Source of the DNA: Cellvibrio zantedeschiae
GTDB lineage: Bacteria > Pseudomonadota > Gammaproteobacteria > Pseudomonadales > Cellvibrionaceae
Assembly (NCBI RefSeq): GCF_014652535.1
Contig: NZ_BMYZ01000001.1
Span: 434,001 to 498,000 of the forward strand
Reading direction: 5' to 3'
Length of the DNA stretch: 64,000 nucleotides
Both the position numbers and the translations under genes were made by a program. Of the stretch, positions 8,673-17,094 are shown piece after piece. The notes beneath the pieces are model-generated. The model was not told the DNA's origin, made no database searches, and saw nothing but the letters and a program-made list of their open reading frames with translations. Within the stretch, counting starts at the first letter, position 1; the number at the start of each line of letters is the position of its first letter.

Positions 8673-10223
8673 ATGCAAAATAATAATAGTTGGCAAGTTA
8701 TCGCAGAGGGAGTTATTGAAAGTCATGGAGCAAAAGAATCCATAGTCATAGCAGTATCAAAAACCTTTCGCATTGATGGATCTAAAGCACAGCAGTTGTT
8801 GGATGGAAAAGTGCGCACTATCAAGAAAAATATTCCGCGTTCGCAGGCAGAAAAATACCGTTCAATACTTATTGAATTAGGAGTCAAAGCAAGTATTCGG
8901 CAAATGCCGGATGTTGTTGCCCCTGTTTCTCCTATATCTTCGCCTGCTTCCGCTCCTTCAACGAATTCTCTTGCAGGTTTGACATTAGAGCCTATGGTGG
9001 AGTCTCTGCAAGTCGATGATCCCGCTATCGCTCCAGTCGTTACTCCAATTGCTATTCAGGGTTTTATAACCTGCCCCAAATGTCACACTAAGCAAAAGCC
9101 AGCTGATGAGTGTAAAGAATGCGGCGTTATTATTGCGCGCTACCGGCAGAAGGTGAATGAAGCACAAGATGCGCTACAAGACGTGCCTGATGATCATGAG
9201 CCGCCACACGGACTTTCTTTTTTAAATAGCTTACCAAAAATATATCTAGCTATTGCTGCAGTTATTGTTTTTATCGGTTGGAAATTTTTTTTGGATTCCG
9301 GAGATTATTTGCCTGTTGGAAATAATAGCCATGCCGTTGCACAAAGAGGTGCATTGACAGAATCTTTTAGTAAGCCTCATACGGATTTGCAGCATTTGCG
9401 GAGTCTGGTGGAGAGTGAGCGTTACGCTGAGGCTGAAAAAATCGTCCAGGAATTACAAGATAAAGTTCTTATCGATATTCTTTGGGAGGAAACCTATCAG
9501 GATACTTTGGATGGCATATCCGCTGAAAATAAATTTTCACTCGCATCTTTAAATGATTGGATTTCACAATCTGGTTCTGCTATTGCTTATTTGGCTCGCG
9601 GTGCTTACTTCGTTACCGAAGGAATTAATGCTCGCGGAAAACGTTTTGCTAAAGACACCACGCAAGAGCAATTTGCCAAGGAGGAAGAGCTTCATGAGTT
9701 GGGCATTAAAGATTTGCATAAAGCTCTGGTGTTGGACCCGCAATTATTTCCTGCATACACTTTTTTATTAATGACGGCGAGTTCTGCCACAGACACGTCT
9801 AAGGATTGGATGGATAAAGCTGCCAGAATTGCACCTGGGGGGTATTATTTTCGCTACCAATATCTACGAAGCTTGATGCCGAAATGGGGAGGTTCTTACG
9901 CCGAGATGAATGAATTTGCTGATTCGCTTGAATCCTTAGGTGATAAAAATCCGCGCTTATGGTTATTAAAAGGTTTTGCGTTGGCAGAAGAGGCGCACAC
10001 AGCAATGCATGCTGATAAGTTTAATAAAGCTATAAGTTTGTATAGCGAGGCGTTGCAGTTTGGTATCGCAAGGGATTGGTTGACTAAGCGCGCTTATGCA
10101 TTGGAAATGGAAGGTGAAGATAAAAAAGCCTTGGCCGATATTAACCTCGTGTTGGAAATTTATAGAACGTCCAACAACGCGGAGCAACTGCGAATGAAAG
10201 CGCATCTTGAGCAGAAGTTGTAA
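8673..10223 (+). CDS. Membrane protein with L7/L12-like N-domain, zinc ribbon and TPR-like C-domain
   Basis: I do not recognise this 516-residue protein as a named family. Residues about 10-75 show a pattern resembling the ribosomal L7/L12 C-terminal (ClpS-like) fold: FRIDGSKAQQLLDGKVRTI, then RSQAEKYRSILIELGVKASI. A Ser/Ala/Pro-rich linker follows. Near residues 132-150 a CPKC...CKEC four-cysteine zinc ribbon appears. A single membrane segment (IYLAIAAVIVFIGWKFFL) spans about 190-208, so the N-domain and ribbon are probably cytoplasmic and the rest periplasmic. The last 250 residues are helical with TPR-like repeats, for example AISLYSEALQFGIARDWLTK. The architecture suggests a scaffold or assembly factor; that is inference. 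It stands alone between terminators. Confidence 0.75.
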   Translation: MQNNNSWQVIAEGVIESHGAKESIVIAVSKTFRIDGSKAQQLLDGKVRTIKKNIPRSQAEKYRSILIELGVKASIRQMPDVVAPVSPISSPASAPSTNSLAGLTLEPMVESLQVDDPAIAPVVTPIAIQGFITCPKCHTKQKPADECKECGVIIARYRQKVNEAQDALQDVPDDHEPPHGLSFLNSLPKIYLAIAAVIVFIGWKFFLDSGDYLPVGNNSHAVAQRGALTESFSKPHTDLQHLRSLVESERYAEAEKIVQELQDKVLIDILWEETYQDTLDGISAENKFSLASLNDWISQSGSAIAYLARGAYFVTEGINARGKRFAKDTTQEQFAKEEELHELGIKDLHKALVLDPQLFPAYTFLLMTASSATDTSKDWMDKAARIAPGGYYFRYQYLRSLMPKWGGSYAEMNEFADSLESLGDKNPRLWLLKGFALAEEAHTAMHADKFNKAISLYSEALQFGIARDWLTKRAYALEMEGEDKKALADINLVLEIYRTSNNAEQLRMKAHLEQKL

Positions 10224-10481
10224 TGGCTTACTCAATTTTTAGGCATAATAAAGCTTCTGAAATTATCAGGCTGGGGTTGGTCATAGGAATTGTGTAGATA
10301 AAGAATGTTGCGCTCTTTCAGTTTTGCGAACGGTACATCTTCGCGTTGGTGTGCTGTAACTAAAGCCTAATTTCTGTTAAAAAGAAATACGAAACCCGTG
10401 TTGGGTATGTGCTGGGAAGGCTTGCGTTTTGCTGTCCCAAGTCTTGAGCTTTGAATAAAGCTTTCGGTTGGATTTTAATGT
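10224..10481. other. Intergenic stretch with no recognised gene
   Basis: Between two convergent genes. It has no open frame with a plausible start and ribosome-binding site, and no tRNA-like fold. The only structure seen is the terminator that follows it. Confidence 0.5.
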
Positions 10482-10524
10482 AAAAAAACCGCAGTGGCTT
10501 ATTTAAGCACTGCGGTTTTTTTAT
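10482..10524. terminator. Bidirectional terminator between convergent genes
   Basis: ACCGCAGTG pairs perfectly with CACTGCGGT around a short loop, with an A run before and a T run after. It serves the plus-strand gene ending at 10223 and the minus-strand gene ending at 10535. Confidence 0.92.
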
Positions 10525-10534
10525 CGTTAGCGGT

Positions 10535-11221
10535 TTAGTTTAATCTTAATGGGCGGCGATAGCACACAAAAAAGAAGCCTAATAATGCCAGCAGCCATGA
10601 TGAAGGTTCCGGCACTTTCACTCCTTGCCCAATGTCAATTTGTTTTCCGGTGGTTTCGTATGCCCAGTCAACAACTGTTAGGGTCGCACCCCGACCGTCA
10701 AAGTTTTGAAAATTGTCTACCTTGAGTTGAATCCAACCATAAAGGTATCCGAAGGAGGCGTTGGATTCGAAGCTATTAAGCATTATTCCCGCGTACGCGG
10801 TTCCGTTCTTAAACATACCCCAATCAAATCCGTTTAAAGAGTCGAAATACCAAAGTATTTCTGTGCCTGAGCCAAAGCTACCGTCCATTACGCCACCATT
10901 GGTGTAGCTTTGAGCGATACCGAGTTGGGACTTGTAGGCTAGGGTTACTTCGCTGCCAGGCCAAGCAGTGCTGGCGCCGAATGTTCGTTCAGGACCAGAG
11001 TTTCCTAAATCGAACTGAATGTTGTCCCAAGTACCGGAGGCATCATTTGCCAGATCTATTGAATAATTTGAGATCGATAGCTCTGTGGGGGCGGTAAAAG
11101 AAATATTTTTTATTCCTGAGTAGATGATACTTGCGAACGATGAGGAAGATAAAAAGCTCAAAAGAAGAATGCTGATTTTTAACATGGGGTTCTGCGTAAG
11201 TCTGTATTTATAGAATTCCAT
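10535..11221 (-). CDS. PEP-CTERM sorting-domain protein of unknown function
   Basis: A secreted protein of 228 residues from the ATG at 11219-11221, which has CAGGA at suitable spacing. A later ATG at 11185 would give a tighter signal peptide (MLKISILLLSFLSSSSFAS). The mature part is rich in Gly, Ser, Asn and aromatics and looks like an all-beta extracellular domain. The C-terminus carries the exosortase signal: VPEPSSW, a hydrophobic segment (LLALLGFFFVCY) and a basic RR tail. It should be processed by an EpsH/exosortase system and is often tied to exopolysaccharide; no exosortase gene is in the window. It lies on the minus strand within an otherwise plus-strand cluster, immediately upstream of pyrH. 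Confidence 0.75.
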   Translation of the reverse strand: MEFYKYRLTQNPMLKISILLLSFLSSSSFASIIYSGIKNISFTAPTELSISNYSIDLANDASGTWDNIQFDLGNSGPERTFGASTAWPGSEVTLAYKSQLGIAQSYTNGGVMDGSFGSGTEILWYFDSLNGFDWGMFKNGTAYAGIMLNSFESNASFGYLYGWIQLKVDNFQNFDGRGATLTVVDWAYETTGKQIDIGQGVKVPEPSSWLLALLGFFFVCYRRPLRLN

Positions 11222-11442
11222 TTTATGATCCTGATAGGTTTTCGAGTGTCTGCCAACACTTGTTGGCGGCCAATTGTTCATCATTCAAGGTGATTTAACA
11301 ACTGTTTTACTGTAGCTCTTGGAGTATTAAAAAATGGGCGTATCAGCGCAAACCGGTGTTTTTCTGGTAAACTGCGCCGATTTTTTTGCACTCTGGCTAA
11401 ATTGCCGGAAGAACCCGCTAACTCATTGTTTGGAGAGCATTT

Positions 11443-12180
11443 ATGTCTAGCCCAAGGGATAAAAAGTACAAGCGCATCTTGTTGAAGTTGAGTGGTGAAG
11501 AGTTGATGGGTACAGAGGGATTCGGTATCGACCCTAAAGTGCTCGACAAAATGGCGCTGGAAATTGGTCAGTTGGTGGGGATAGGCGTACAAGTAGGTTT
11601 GGTGATCGGCGGCGGCAACCTGTTCCGCGGCTCGCAATTAAGTGCGGCTGGCTTGGATCGCGTCACTGGCGACCATATGGGCATGCTGGCAACCGTAATG
11701 AATGCTTTGGCAATGCGCGATGCTCTTGAGCGCTCCAACATCTCCTCTCGTGTAATGTCTGCAATTCCTATGAGCGGTATCGTTGAACACTATGATCGCC
11801 GTCGCGCGGTACGCTTCCTCGGTATGGGTGAAGTAGTAATTTTCGCTGCGGGTACAGGTAACCCATTCTTCACTACCGATTCTGCCGCTTGCTTGCGTGG
11901 AATTGAGGTTGATGCAGACATCGTATTAAAAGCAACCAAGGTGGACGGTGTTTACACCGCCGACCCCAAAAAAGATCCAACGGCGACCAAATATGATCGT
12001 TTGTCTTACGACGAAGTGTTGGATAAGAAATTAGGTGTAATGGATTTAACGGCCATTTGTTTGTGCCGTGAGCACGACATGCCTGTGCGTGTCTTCCGTA
12101 TGAATAAAACCGGCGCTTTGTTGAATATTGTTGTAGGCAGCAACGAAGGCACTTTGATCGAAGAGGAAAAAAGCGAATGA
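11443..12180 (+). CDS. pyrH: UMP kinase
   Basis: PyrH phosphorylates UMP to UDP as a hexamer regulated by GTP and UTP. The 245 residues fit the bacterial family. Visible motifs are [12 protein letters not shown] at the N-terminus (phosphate binding), [46 protein letters not shown] (the signature loop) and [20 protein letters not shown]. The start has a GGAGAG ribosome-binding site. Its stop overlaps the frr start by 4 nt (ATGA), indicating translational coupling. Its usual upstream neighbour tsf lies 3.6 kb away here. Confidence 0.98.
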   Translation: MSSPRDKKYKRILLKLSGEELMGTEGFGIDPKVLDKMALEIGQLVGIGVQVGLVIGGGNLFRGSQLSAAGLDRVTGDHMGMLATVMNALAMRDALERSNISSRVMSAIPMSGIVEHYDRRRAVRFLGMGEVVIFAAGTGNPFFTTDSAACLRGIEVDADIVLKATKVDGVYTADPKKDPTATKYDRLSYDEVLDKKLGVMDLTAICLCREHDMPVRVFRMNKTGALLNIVVGSNEGTLIEEEKSE

Positions 12181-12734
12181 TTAATGATATTAAAAAAGAC
12201 GCCGAAGCGCGTATGAAAAAAGCGATTGAAGCTTTGGGCAACCACTTCAATAAAATTCGTACTGGCCGCGCTCATCCAAGTATTTTGGATGGCATTATGG
12301 TGAATTATTACGGCGCAGAAACTCCTTTGAGCCAGCTCGCCAACATCAACGTAGAAGATGCACGCACGCTTTCAGTAAGCCCATGGGAGCGCAACCTGGT
12401 GCCTGAAATTGAAAAGGCGATTATGAAATCCAACTTGGGTTTAAACCCATCAACCAACAATGGTTTGATTCGTTTGCCATTGCCCATGCTGACCGAAGAA
12501 ACGCGTAAAAACTTTATCAAGCAAGCGCGCGCTGAAGCAGAAAACGGTCGCGTTTCTGTACGCAATGTGCGCCGCGATGTATTGGGCGATGTAAAAGCTT
12601 TGGTAAAAGATAAATCCATTAGCGAAGATGATGAGCGTCGTGCACAAGACGAAATCCAAAAAATCACCGATAAATATATCGCTGAAGTGGATAAGGCCTT
12701 GGCCGCAAAAGAAGTTGATTTGATGTCCGTGTAA
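12177..12734 (+). CDS. frr: Ribosome recycling factor
   Basis: RRF, with EF-G, splits post-termination ribosomes. The 185 residues match the family. Landmarks are [55 protein letters not shown], and [25 protein letters not shown] at the hinge between the three-helix bundle and the beta domain. It overlaps pyrH by 4 nt and is followed by a strong terminator, so pyrH-frr form one unit. Confidence 0.98.
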   Translation: MINDIKKDAEARMKKAIEALGNHFNKIRTGRAHPSILDGIMVNYYGAETPLSQLANINVEDARTLSVSPWERNLVPEIEKAIMKSNLGLNPSTNNGLIRLPLPMLTEETRKNFIKQARAEAENGRVSVRNVRRDVLGDVKALVKDKSISEDDERRAQDEIQKITDKYIAEVDKALAAKEVDLMSV

Positions 12735-12750
12735 GGATGTTGAATTTTAA

Positions 12751-12788
12751 AACTGGCTCGCTATTCGTGGCGAGCCAGTTTGTTTTTT
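12751..12788 (+). terminator. Terminator after frr
   Basis: A perfect inverted repeat at 12751-12780 (AACTGGCTCG and its complement, 10-nt loop) followed by a run of T at 12783-12790. It closes pyrH-frr. Confidence 0.92.
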
Positions 12789-12891
12789 TTAGAATTCTCA
12801 AAAATTATTAGAATTACGAAATCACTAGAAGCCAAGAGTACAGCCGCACAGTAAGGATATTTTGTTGCGGCTCGCCAAGCGGGAGAAAAGC

Positions 12892-13626
12892 GTGTCTGAC
12901 AATCAACTTCGCCATGTCGCAATCATTATGGATGGCAACAACCGTTGGGCCAAGCAGCGCGGATTAGCGGGTGTTGCAGGGCACAAAGTGGGTGTTGAGC
13001 GTATTCGTGATGCCATGACGGCATGCGAAGAAATTGGTGTAGAAGTTCTGACCGTTTTTGCGTTTAGCAGCGAAAACTGGAAGCGTCCTCCGCTGGAAGT
13101 TGAAGCGCTTATGTCGCTGTTTCAGCTGTATCTTAAAAATGAAGCTAAAGCTTTGAAGAAAAAAGGTGTGCGTTTGCGCGTGATTGGCAACCGCACTCGT
13201 TTTAGCAAAGGTATTCAAAACGCAATTGAAGCTGCAGAAGAATTAACCAAAGATGGCAAGATGACTTTGGTGATTGCTGCCGATTACGGTGGCCGCTGGG
13301 ATATTGCGGAAGCTGCAAAAAAAGTTGCGCAAGAAGTGAAAGAGGGGCGCATTAATGCTGCAGATGTCGATGAAGACTTGCTCGACAAATATACGTCTAT
13401 GGCCGATTTGCCACCTCTGGATTTATTAATTCGCACCGGCGGCGAAGTGCGCATCAGCAATTTTTTACTCTGGCAAAGTGCTTACGCTGAATTCTTTTTC
13501 AGCGATAAACTTTGGCCGGATTTTGATAGCGATGAACTCAAACGAGCCGCTACCGCATTTTACGAACGTCAACGCCGCTTTGGTATGACCGGCGATCAAA
13601 TCGAAGCGGGAGCAACCCATGCTTAA
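12892..13626 (+). CDS. uppS: Undecaprenyl diphosphate synthase
   Basis: UppS condenses eight isopentenyl-PP units onto farnesyl-PP to give the C55 carrier for peptidoglycan and O-antigen. I choose the GTG at 12892 because GGGAGAAAAGC precedes it at good spacing; an in-frame TTG at 12862 would add ten residues. The 244-residue product shows HVAIIMDGNNRWAKQRG (catalytic Asp and pyrophosphate loop), FAFSSENWKRPP and LLIRTGGEVRISNFLLWQSAY with Arg, Ser and Trp of the second substrate site. In the last motif EVRISNF replaces the more common EQRISNF, a mild change. It overlaps cdsA by 8 nt. Confidence 0.96.
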   Translation: MSDNQLRHVAIIMDGNNRWAKQRGLAGVAGHKVGVERIRDAMTACEEIGVEVLTVFAFSSENWKRPPLEVEALMSLFQLYLKNEAKALKKKGVRLRVIGNRTRFSKGIQNAIEAAEELTKDGKMTLVIAADYGGRWDIAEAAKKVAQEVKEGRINAADVDEDLLDKYTSMADLPPLDLLIRTGGEVRISNFLLWQSAYAEFFFSDKLWPDFDSDELKRAATAFYERQRRFGMTGDQIEAGATHA

Positions 13627-14464
13627 GCAACGCGTTATTACGGCGATTATTTTAACCGCAGTATTTTTAGCTGCGCTCTTTGGCTTGTCGCTCACGTATT
13701 TCACCTTGTTTATCGGCGCAGTAGTGTTAATTGGCGCATGGGAATGGGCTAACTTATCCAGCTGCGCCGCGCTTTGGCAGCGTAGTGCCTACGTTATTTT
13801 TATCGCCCTCATTTTAATGCTGACTTGTTGGTTAATTGGTTTCTGTACTGCAGAGCAACAAGGCTTCAATCTGCCGGTGGTTAAAACCTTATTAATTATT
13901 GCCGTGGGTTGGTGGGCGCTGGCGCTTTTGTTGGTTCAAGGTTATCCCTCCAGCGCGATTTTATGGGGGCATCCTGGGTTGCGTTTGTTGATGGGGGTGC
14001 TGGTATTGGTGCCTACCTGGCTCGCATTGGTATACGTTCGCTTTCAGCCGCAAGGCGCATGGTTGGTTGTGATGATTGCCGGTATAGTCGCGGCGGCCGA
14101 TACGGGTGGATATTTCACTGGCCGTAAATTTGGTAAGCGCAAATTGGCTCCCTCCGTTAGTCCGGGCAAAACGCTGGAAGGTTTTGCGGGTGGATTTGTA
14201 TCTAATATTTTATTGGCGGCTTTGGTTGCCTATCTCAGCAACAGCAACTTCTGGTTGCTTCTCGCGGTTGTGCTGCCCACGAGTTTGTTTTCGGTGTTGG
14301 GTGATTTGCTCGAGAGCATGGTCAAACGCCATGCGGGCGTGAAAGACAGCGGTGTTATCTTGCCTGGCCATGGCGGTATTTTGGATCGCGTGGATAGCAT
14401 CACGGCGGCGGCTCCCGTATTTGCCCTGGCCTTGTTGGCCAGCGGTTGGGTATTGGGTCGCTAG
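13619..14464 (+). CDS. cdsA: Phosphatidate cytidylyltransferase (CDP-diglyceride synthase)
   Basis: CdsA makes CDP-diacylglycerol, the branch point of phospholipid synthesis, in the inner membrane. The 281 residues contain about eight hydrophobic segments. The family signature lies near the C-terminus: [17 protein letters not shown], then [13 protein letters not shown] with the metal-binding Asp. A second conserved block, [20 protein letters not shown] followed by SPGKTLEG, lies near residue 165. The start overlaps the uppS stop by 8 nt, so translation is probably coupled. Confidence 0.96.
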   Translation: MLKQRVITAIILTAVFLAALFGLSLTYFTLFIGAVVLIGAWEWANLSSCAALWQRSAYVIFIALILMLTCWLIGFCTAEQQGFNLPVVKTLLIIAVGWWALALLLVQGYPSSAILWGHPGLRLLMGVLVLVPTWLALVYVRFQPQGAWLVVMIAGIVAAADTGGYFTGRKFGKRKLAPSVSPGKTLEGFAGGFVSNILLAALVAYLSNSNFWLLLAVVLPTSLFSVLGDLLESMVKRHAGVKDSGVILPGHGGILDRVDSITAAAPVFALALLASGWVLGR

Positions 14465-14466
14465 TC

Positions 14467-15657
14467 ATGATCCAAAACGTCACTATTCTCGGCGCTACCG
14501 GCTCCATTGGTGTCAGCACACTTGATGTGTTGGCTCGTCATCCTGAACGCTATTCTGTTTTCGCGCTGACTGCAGATCGTAAATGGCAAATCCTCGCCAC
14601 TCAATGCTTACAACATAATCCCCGTTACGCGGTGTTAAACGATGAAGCTGCAGCGCTCGCGCTCGCAGAAGAATTGCGTCGCCAAGGTTGTAAAACTGAA
14701 GTTCTGCAAGGCGAAGATGCGCTAGCGCAAGTGGCCAGTCATGCAGATACTCATGTGGTTATGGCTGCGATTGTCGGTGCTGCCGGGCTATTGCCGACAT
14801 TGGCTGCGGTGAAAGCGGGCAAAAAAGTTCTCTTGGCCAACAAGGAAGCTTTGGTGATGGCAGGCGGGTTGTTTACTCGTGCCGTTGCCGATCACGGTGC
14901 AACCTTGTTGCCCATCGACAGCGAACACAATGCGATTTTCCAATGTCTGCCGAATCACCGTGCAGATTTTTTGGCAAATGGACTGCAGTCCAGCGGTGTT
15001 CGAAAAATCTTGTTAACGGCATCGGGTGGTCCTTTCCGCAACACGCCGATTGCTGATTTGAAAAATGTAACGCCCGAGCAAGCCTGCGCCCATCCCAACT
15101 GGAGTATGGGGCAAAAAATATCGGTGGATTCCGCCACCATGCTCAACAAGGGTTTAGAGCTCATTGAAGCCTGCTGGCTGTTTAACACGAGGCCGGAGCA
15201 AGTACAGGTGGTTATTCATCCACAAAGTGTTATCCATTCGATGGTTGAATATGTGGATGGCTCGGTGTTGGCGCAACTGGGTAATCCCGATATGCGCACT
15301 CCTATTGCCCACGCCTTGGCTTGGCCGGAGCGAATTCCGTCGGGTGTTGCGAGCCTGGATATTATCGCCACTGCTCGCCTGGACTTCTCAGCACCGGATT
15401 ATGAACGTTTTCCCTGCTTGCGTTTAGCGCAGCAGGCCGCAGCGCGTGCAGCCACCGCGCCCACCATTTTGAACGCGGCCAATGAAGTAGCTGTTGCCGC
15501 GTTTTTGCAGCGCAAAATTAGGTTCGATCAGATTGCTCAAGTCATCGCCACAGTGTTGGACAAGCAAGAGGTGATTGAACCTGATTCACTTGCGCTGGTC
15601 ATAGCCAGCGACCAGAAGGCGCGTCAGTTAGCGCAATCTGTTATCGCGTCCTTTTAG
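14467..15657 (+). CDS. dxr: 1-deoxy-D-xylulose 5-phosphate reductoisomerase
   Basis: Dxr converts DXP to 2-C-methyl-D-erythritol 4-phosphate in the non-mevalonate isoprenoid pathway and is the target of fosmidomycin. I choose the ATG at 14467 ([20 protein letters not shown]), three nt after the cdsA stop; an upstream in-frame start inside cdsA is less likely. The 396 residues show the NADPH motif [18 protein letters not shown], the metal and substrate motif [20 protein letters not shown]-like [27 protein letters not shown], and the flexible loop [16 protein letters not shown]. All are canonical. A fosmidomycin-efflux-type gene lies 40 kb away in the same window. Confidence 0.97.
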   Translation: MIQNVTILGATGSIGVSTLDVLARHPERYSVFALTADRKWQILATQCLQHNPRYAVLNDEAAALALAEELRRQGCKTEVLQGEDALAQVASHADTHVVMAAIVGAAGLLPTLAAVKAGKKVLLANKEALVMAGGLFTRAVADHGATLLPIDSEHNAIFQCLPNHRADFLANGLQSSGVRKILLTASGGPFRNTPIADLKNVTPEQACAHPNWSMGQKISVDSATMLNKGLELIEACWLFNTRPEQVQVVIHPQSVIHSMVEYVDGSVLAQLGNPDMRTPIAHALAWPERIPSGVASLDIIATARLDFSAPDYERFPCLRLAQQAAARAATAPTILNAANEVAVAAFLQRKIRFDQIAQVIATVLDKQEVIEPDSLALVIASDQKARQLAQSVIASF

Positions 15658-15674
15658 TCAGAGTTAAAGTCTTT

Positions 15675-17030
15675 ATGGATCTGTTAAATACAATAGCGTC
15701 CTTTTTAGTGGCCATTATCGTGCTTGTTACTGTGCATGAGTTTGGTCATTTCTATGTGGCGAGATTGTGCGGCGTGCGTGTTTTGCGTTTCTCGTTGGGA
15801 TTCGGAAAGGTGCTTTGGCGCAAGTACGATAAGCAGGGTACCGAATTTTCGCTGTCCGCTTTACCTTTGGGCGGCTATGTCAAAATGTTGGATGAGCGCG
15901 AAGGTGAGGTTCCGCCGGAGCTATTGTCGCAGGCGTTCAATCGCAAAAGCGTAGGCCAGCGCATGGCCATAGTTGTGGCAGGCCCGGTAGCCAATTTTAT
16001 ATTGGCGATTCTATTGTTCTGGGGGCTGCTGCTGGGCGGGGAGCGTGGTCTGGTTCCCATTATTGGTGCTGTTGAACCCAAATCGATTGCGGCTAAAGCG
16101 GGGCTTGAAGTCGGCCAGGAAATTCTCTCGGTGGATGGTGAAGAAACCCCTACTGAGCAATCAGTTGCGCGTCATTTGATTAGCCGTTTGGGCGAGTCGG
16201 GCGAGATGCAATTTAATGTTCGCTATCCTGATTCAAACCTGACTTACGAAATTGTTATACCTCTGGATAACTGGATGCAGGATGCTAAAGATCCTGAACC
16301 CTTTGCCGGATTAGGTATAGATTTAGGTCCTGTGAAGCCTATCGTGGGCGATGTTCTTCCCAATACTCCTGCTGACCGCGCTGGTTTTAAGGCGGAGGAT
16401 AAGATTGTGCGGGTTAATGATCTGCCGGTAAAAGATTGGCGAGACTTCCAAAATCTAGTGCGTCCCCGCATTAATCAGCCAGTTACTGTAGATATCGAAC
16501 GTAAGTCTGCCAATGGCGCGACAGATAAGTTAACTTTATCCGTAACTCCGGAATCTTTTACCGAAAAGGGAGTCTCTTATGGGCGGGTTGGCATGGCACC
16601 CAAACCTTTATCAGAGGAATTCGTGCGTCACTATGAATACTCTGTCGGAGGAGCCTTGGTGGCCGGTGTCAAACGCACTTGGGATACCTCTGGATTTGTG
16701 CTTTTGTCCGTTAAAAAGCTCATCCTGGGAGAAATTTCTACAAAAAACTTGAGTGGGCCGATAAGCATTGCTAAGGTGGCCGGCTCTTCAGCGCAGATAG
16801 GTTTGAAAAGCTTTATTGGCTTTCTTGCCCTGCTCAGTGTTTTTCTAGGGGTGTTTAACCTTTTGCCTATTCCTGTACTGGATGGTGGGCATCTGTTATA
16901 TCTCTCGGTAGAGCTTATTAAGGGTAAGCCGGTATCAGAAAAGGTACAGGTTCTGGCTTATCAATTTGGGCTTGTGGTAGTCATAGGCCTGAGTATGTTG
17001 GCCATGTATAACGATATTATGCGGTTGTAG
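15675..17030 (+). CDS. rseP: Site-2 intramembrane metalloprotease RseP
   Basis: RseP cleaves the anti-sigma factor RseA within the membrane and so releases sigma-E during envelope stress; it also clears signal peptides. The 451 residues match. The first membrane segment carries the zinc site HEFGH in LVTVHEFGHFYVARLCGV. Two PDZ domains occupy roughly residues 115-300 (for example GLEVGQEILSVDGEETP and GFKAEDKIVRVNDLPVKDW). The third zinc ligand lies in NLLPIPVLDGGHLLYL near residue 400. Its place between dxr and bamA is the usual one and links envelope stress to outer-membrane assembly. Confidence 0.97.
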   Translation: MDLLNTIASFLVAIIVLVTVHEFGHFYVARLCGVRVLRFSLGFGKVLWRKYDKQGTEFSLSALPLGGYVKMLDEREGEVPPELLSQAFNRKSVGQRMAIVVAGPVANFILAILLFWGLLLGGERGLVPIIGAVEPKSIAAKAGLEVGQEILSVDGEETPTEQSVARHLISRLGESGEMQFNVRYPDSNLTYEIVIPLDNWMQDAKDPEPFAGLGIDLGPVKPIVGDVLPNTPADRAGFKAEDKIVRVNDLPVKDWRDFQNLVRPRINQPVTVDIERKSANGATDKLTLSVTPESFTEKGVSYGRVGMAPKPLSEEFVRHYEYSVGGALVAGVKRTWDTSGFVLLSVKKLILGEISTKNLSGPISIAKVAGSSAQIGLKSFIGFLALLSVFLGVFNLLPIPVLDGGHLLYLSVELIKGKPVSEKVQVLAYQFGLVVVIGLSMLAMYNDIMRL

Positions 17031-17094
17031 CGGTTCTTAAGATTAGACTTAGATCTCTCGGCCACGATGAATTCTTATTATTAGATCAGACGAT

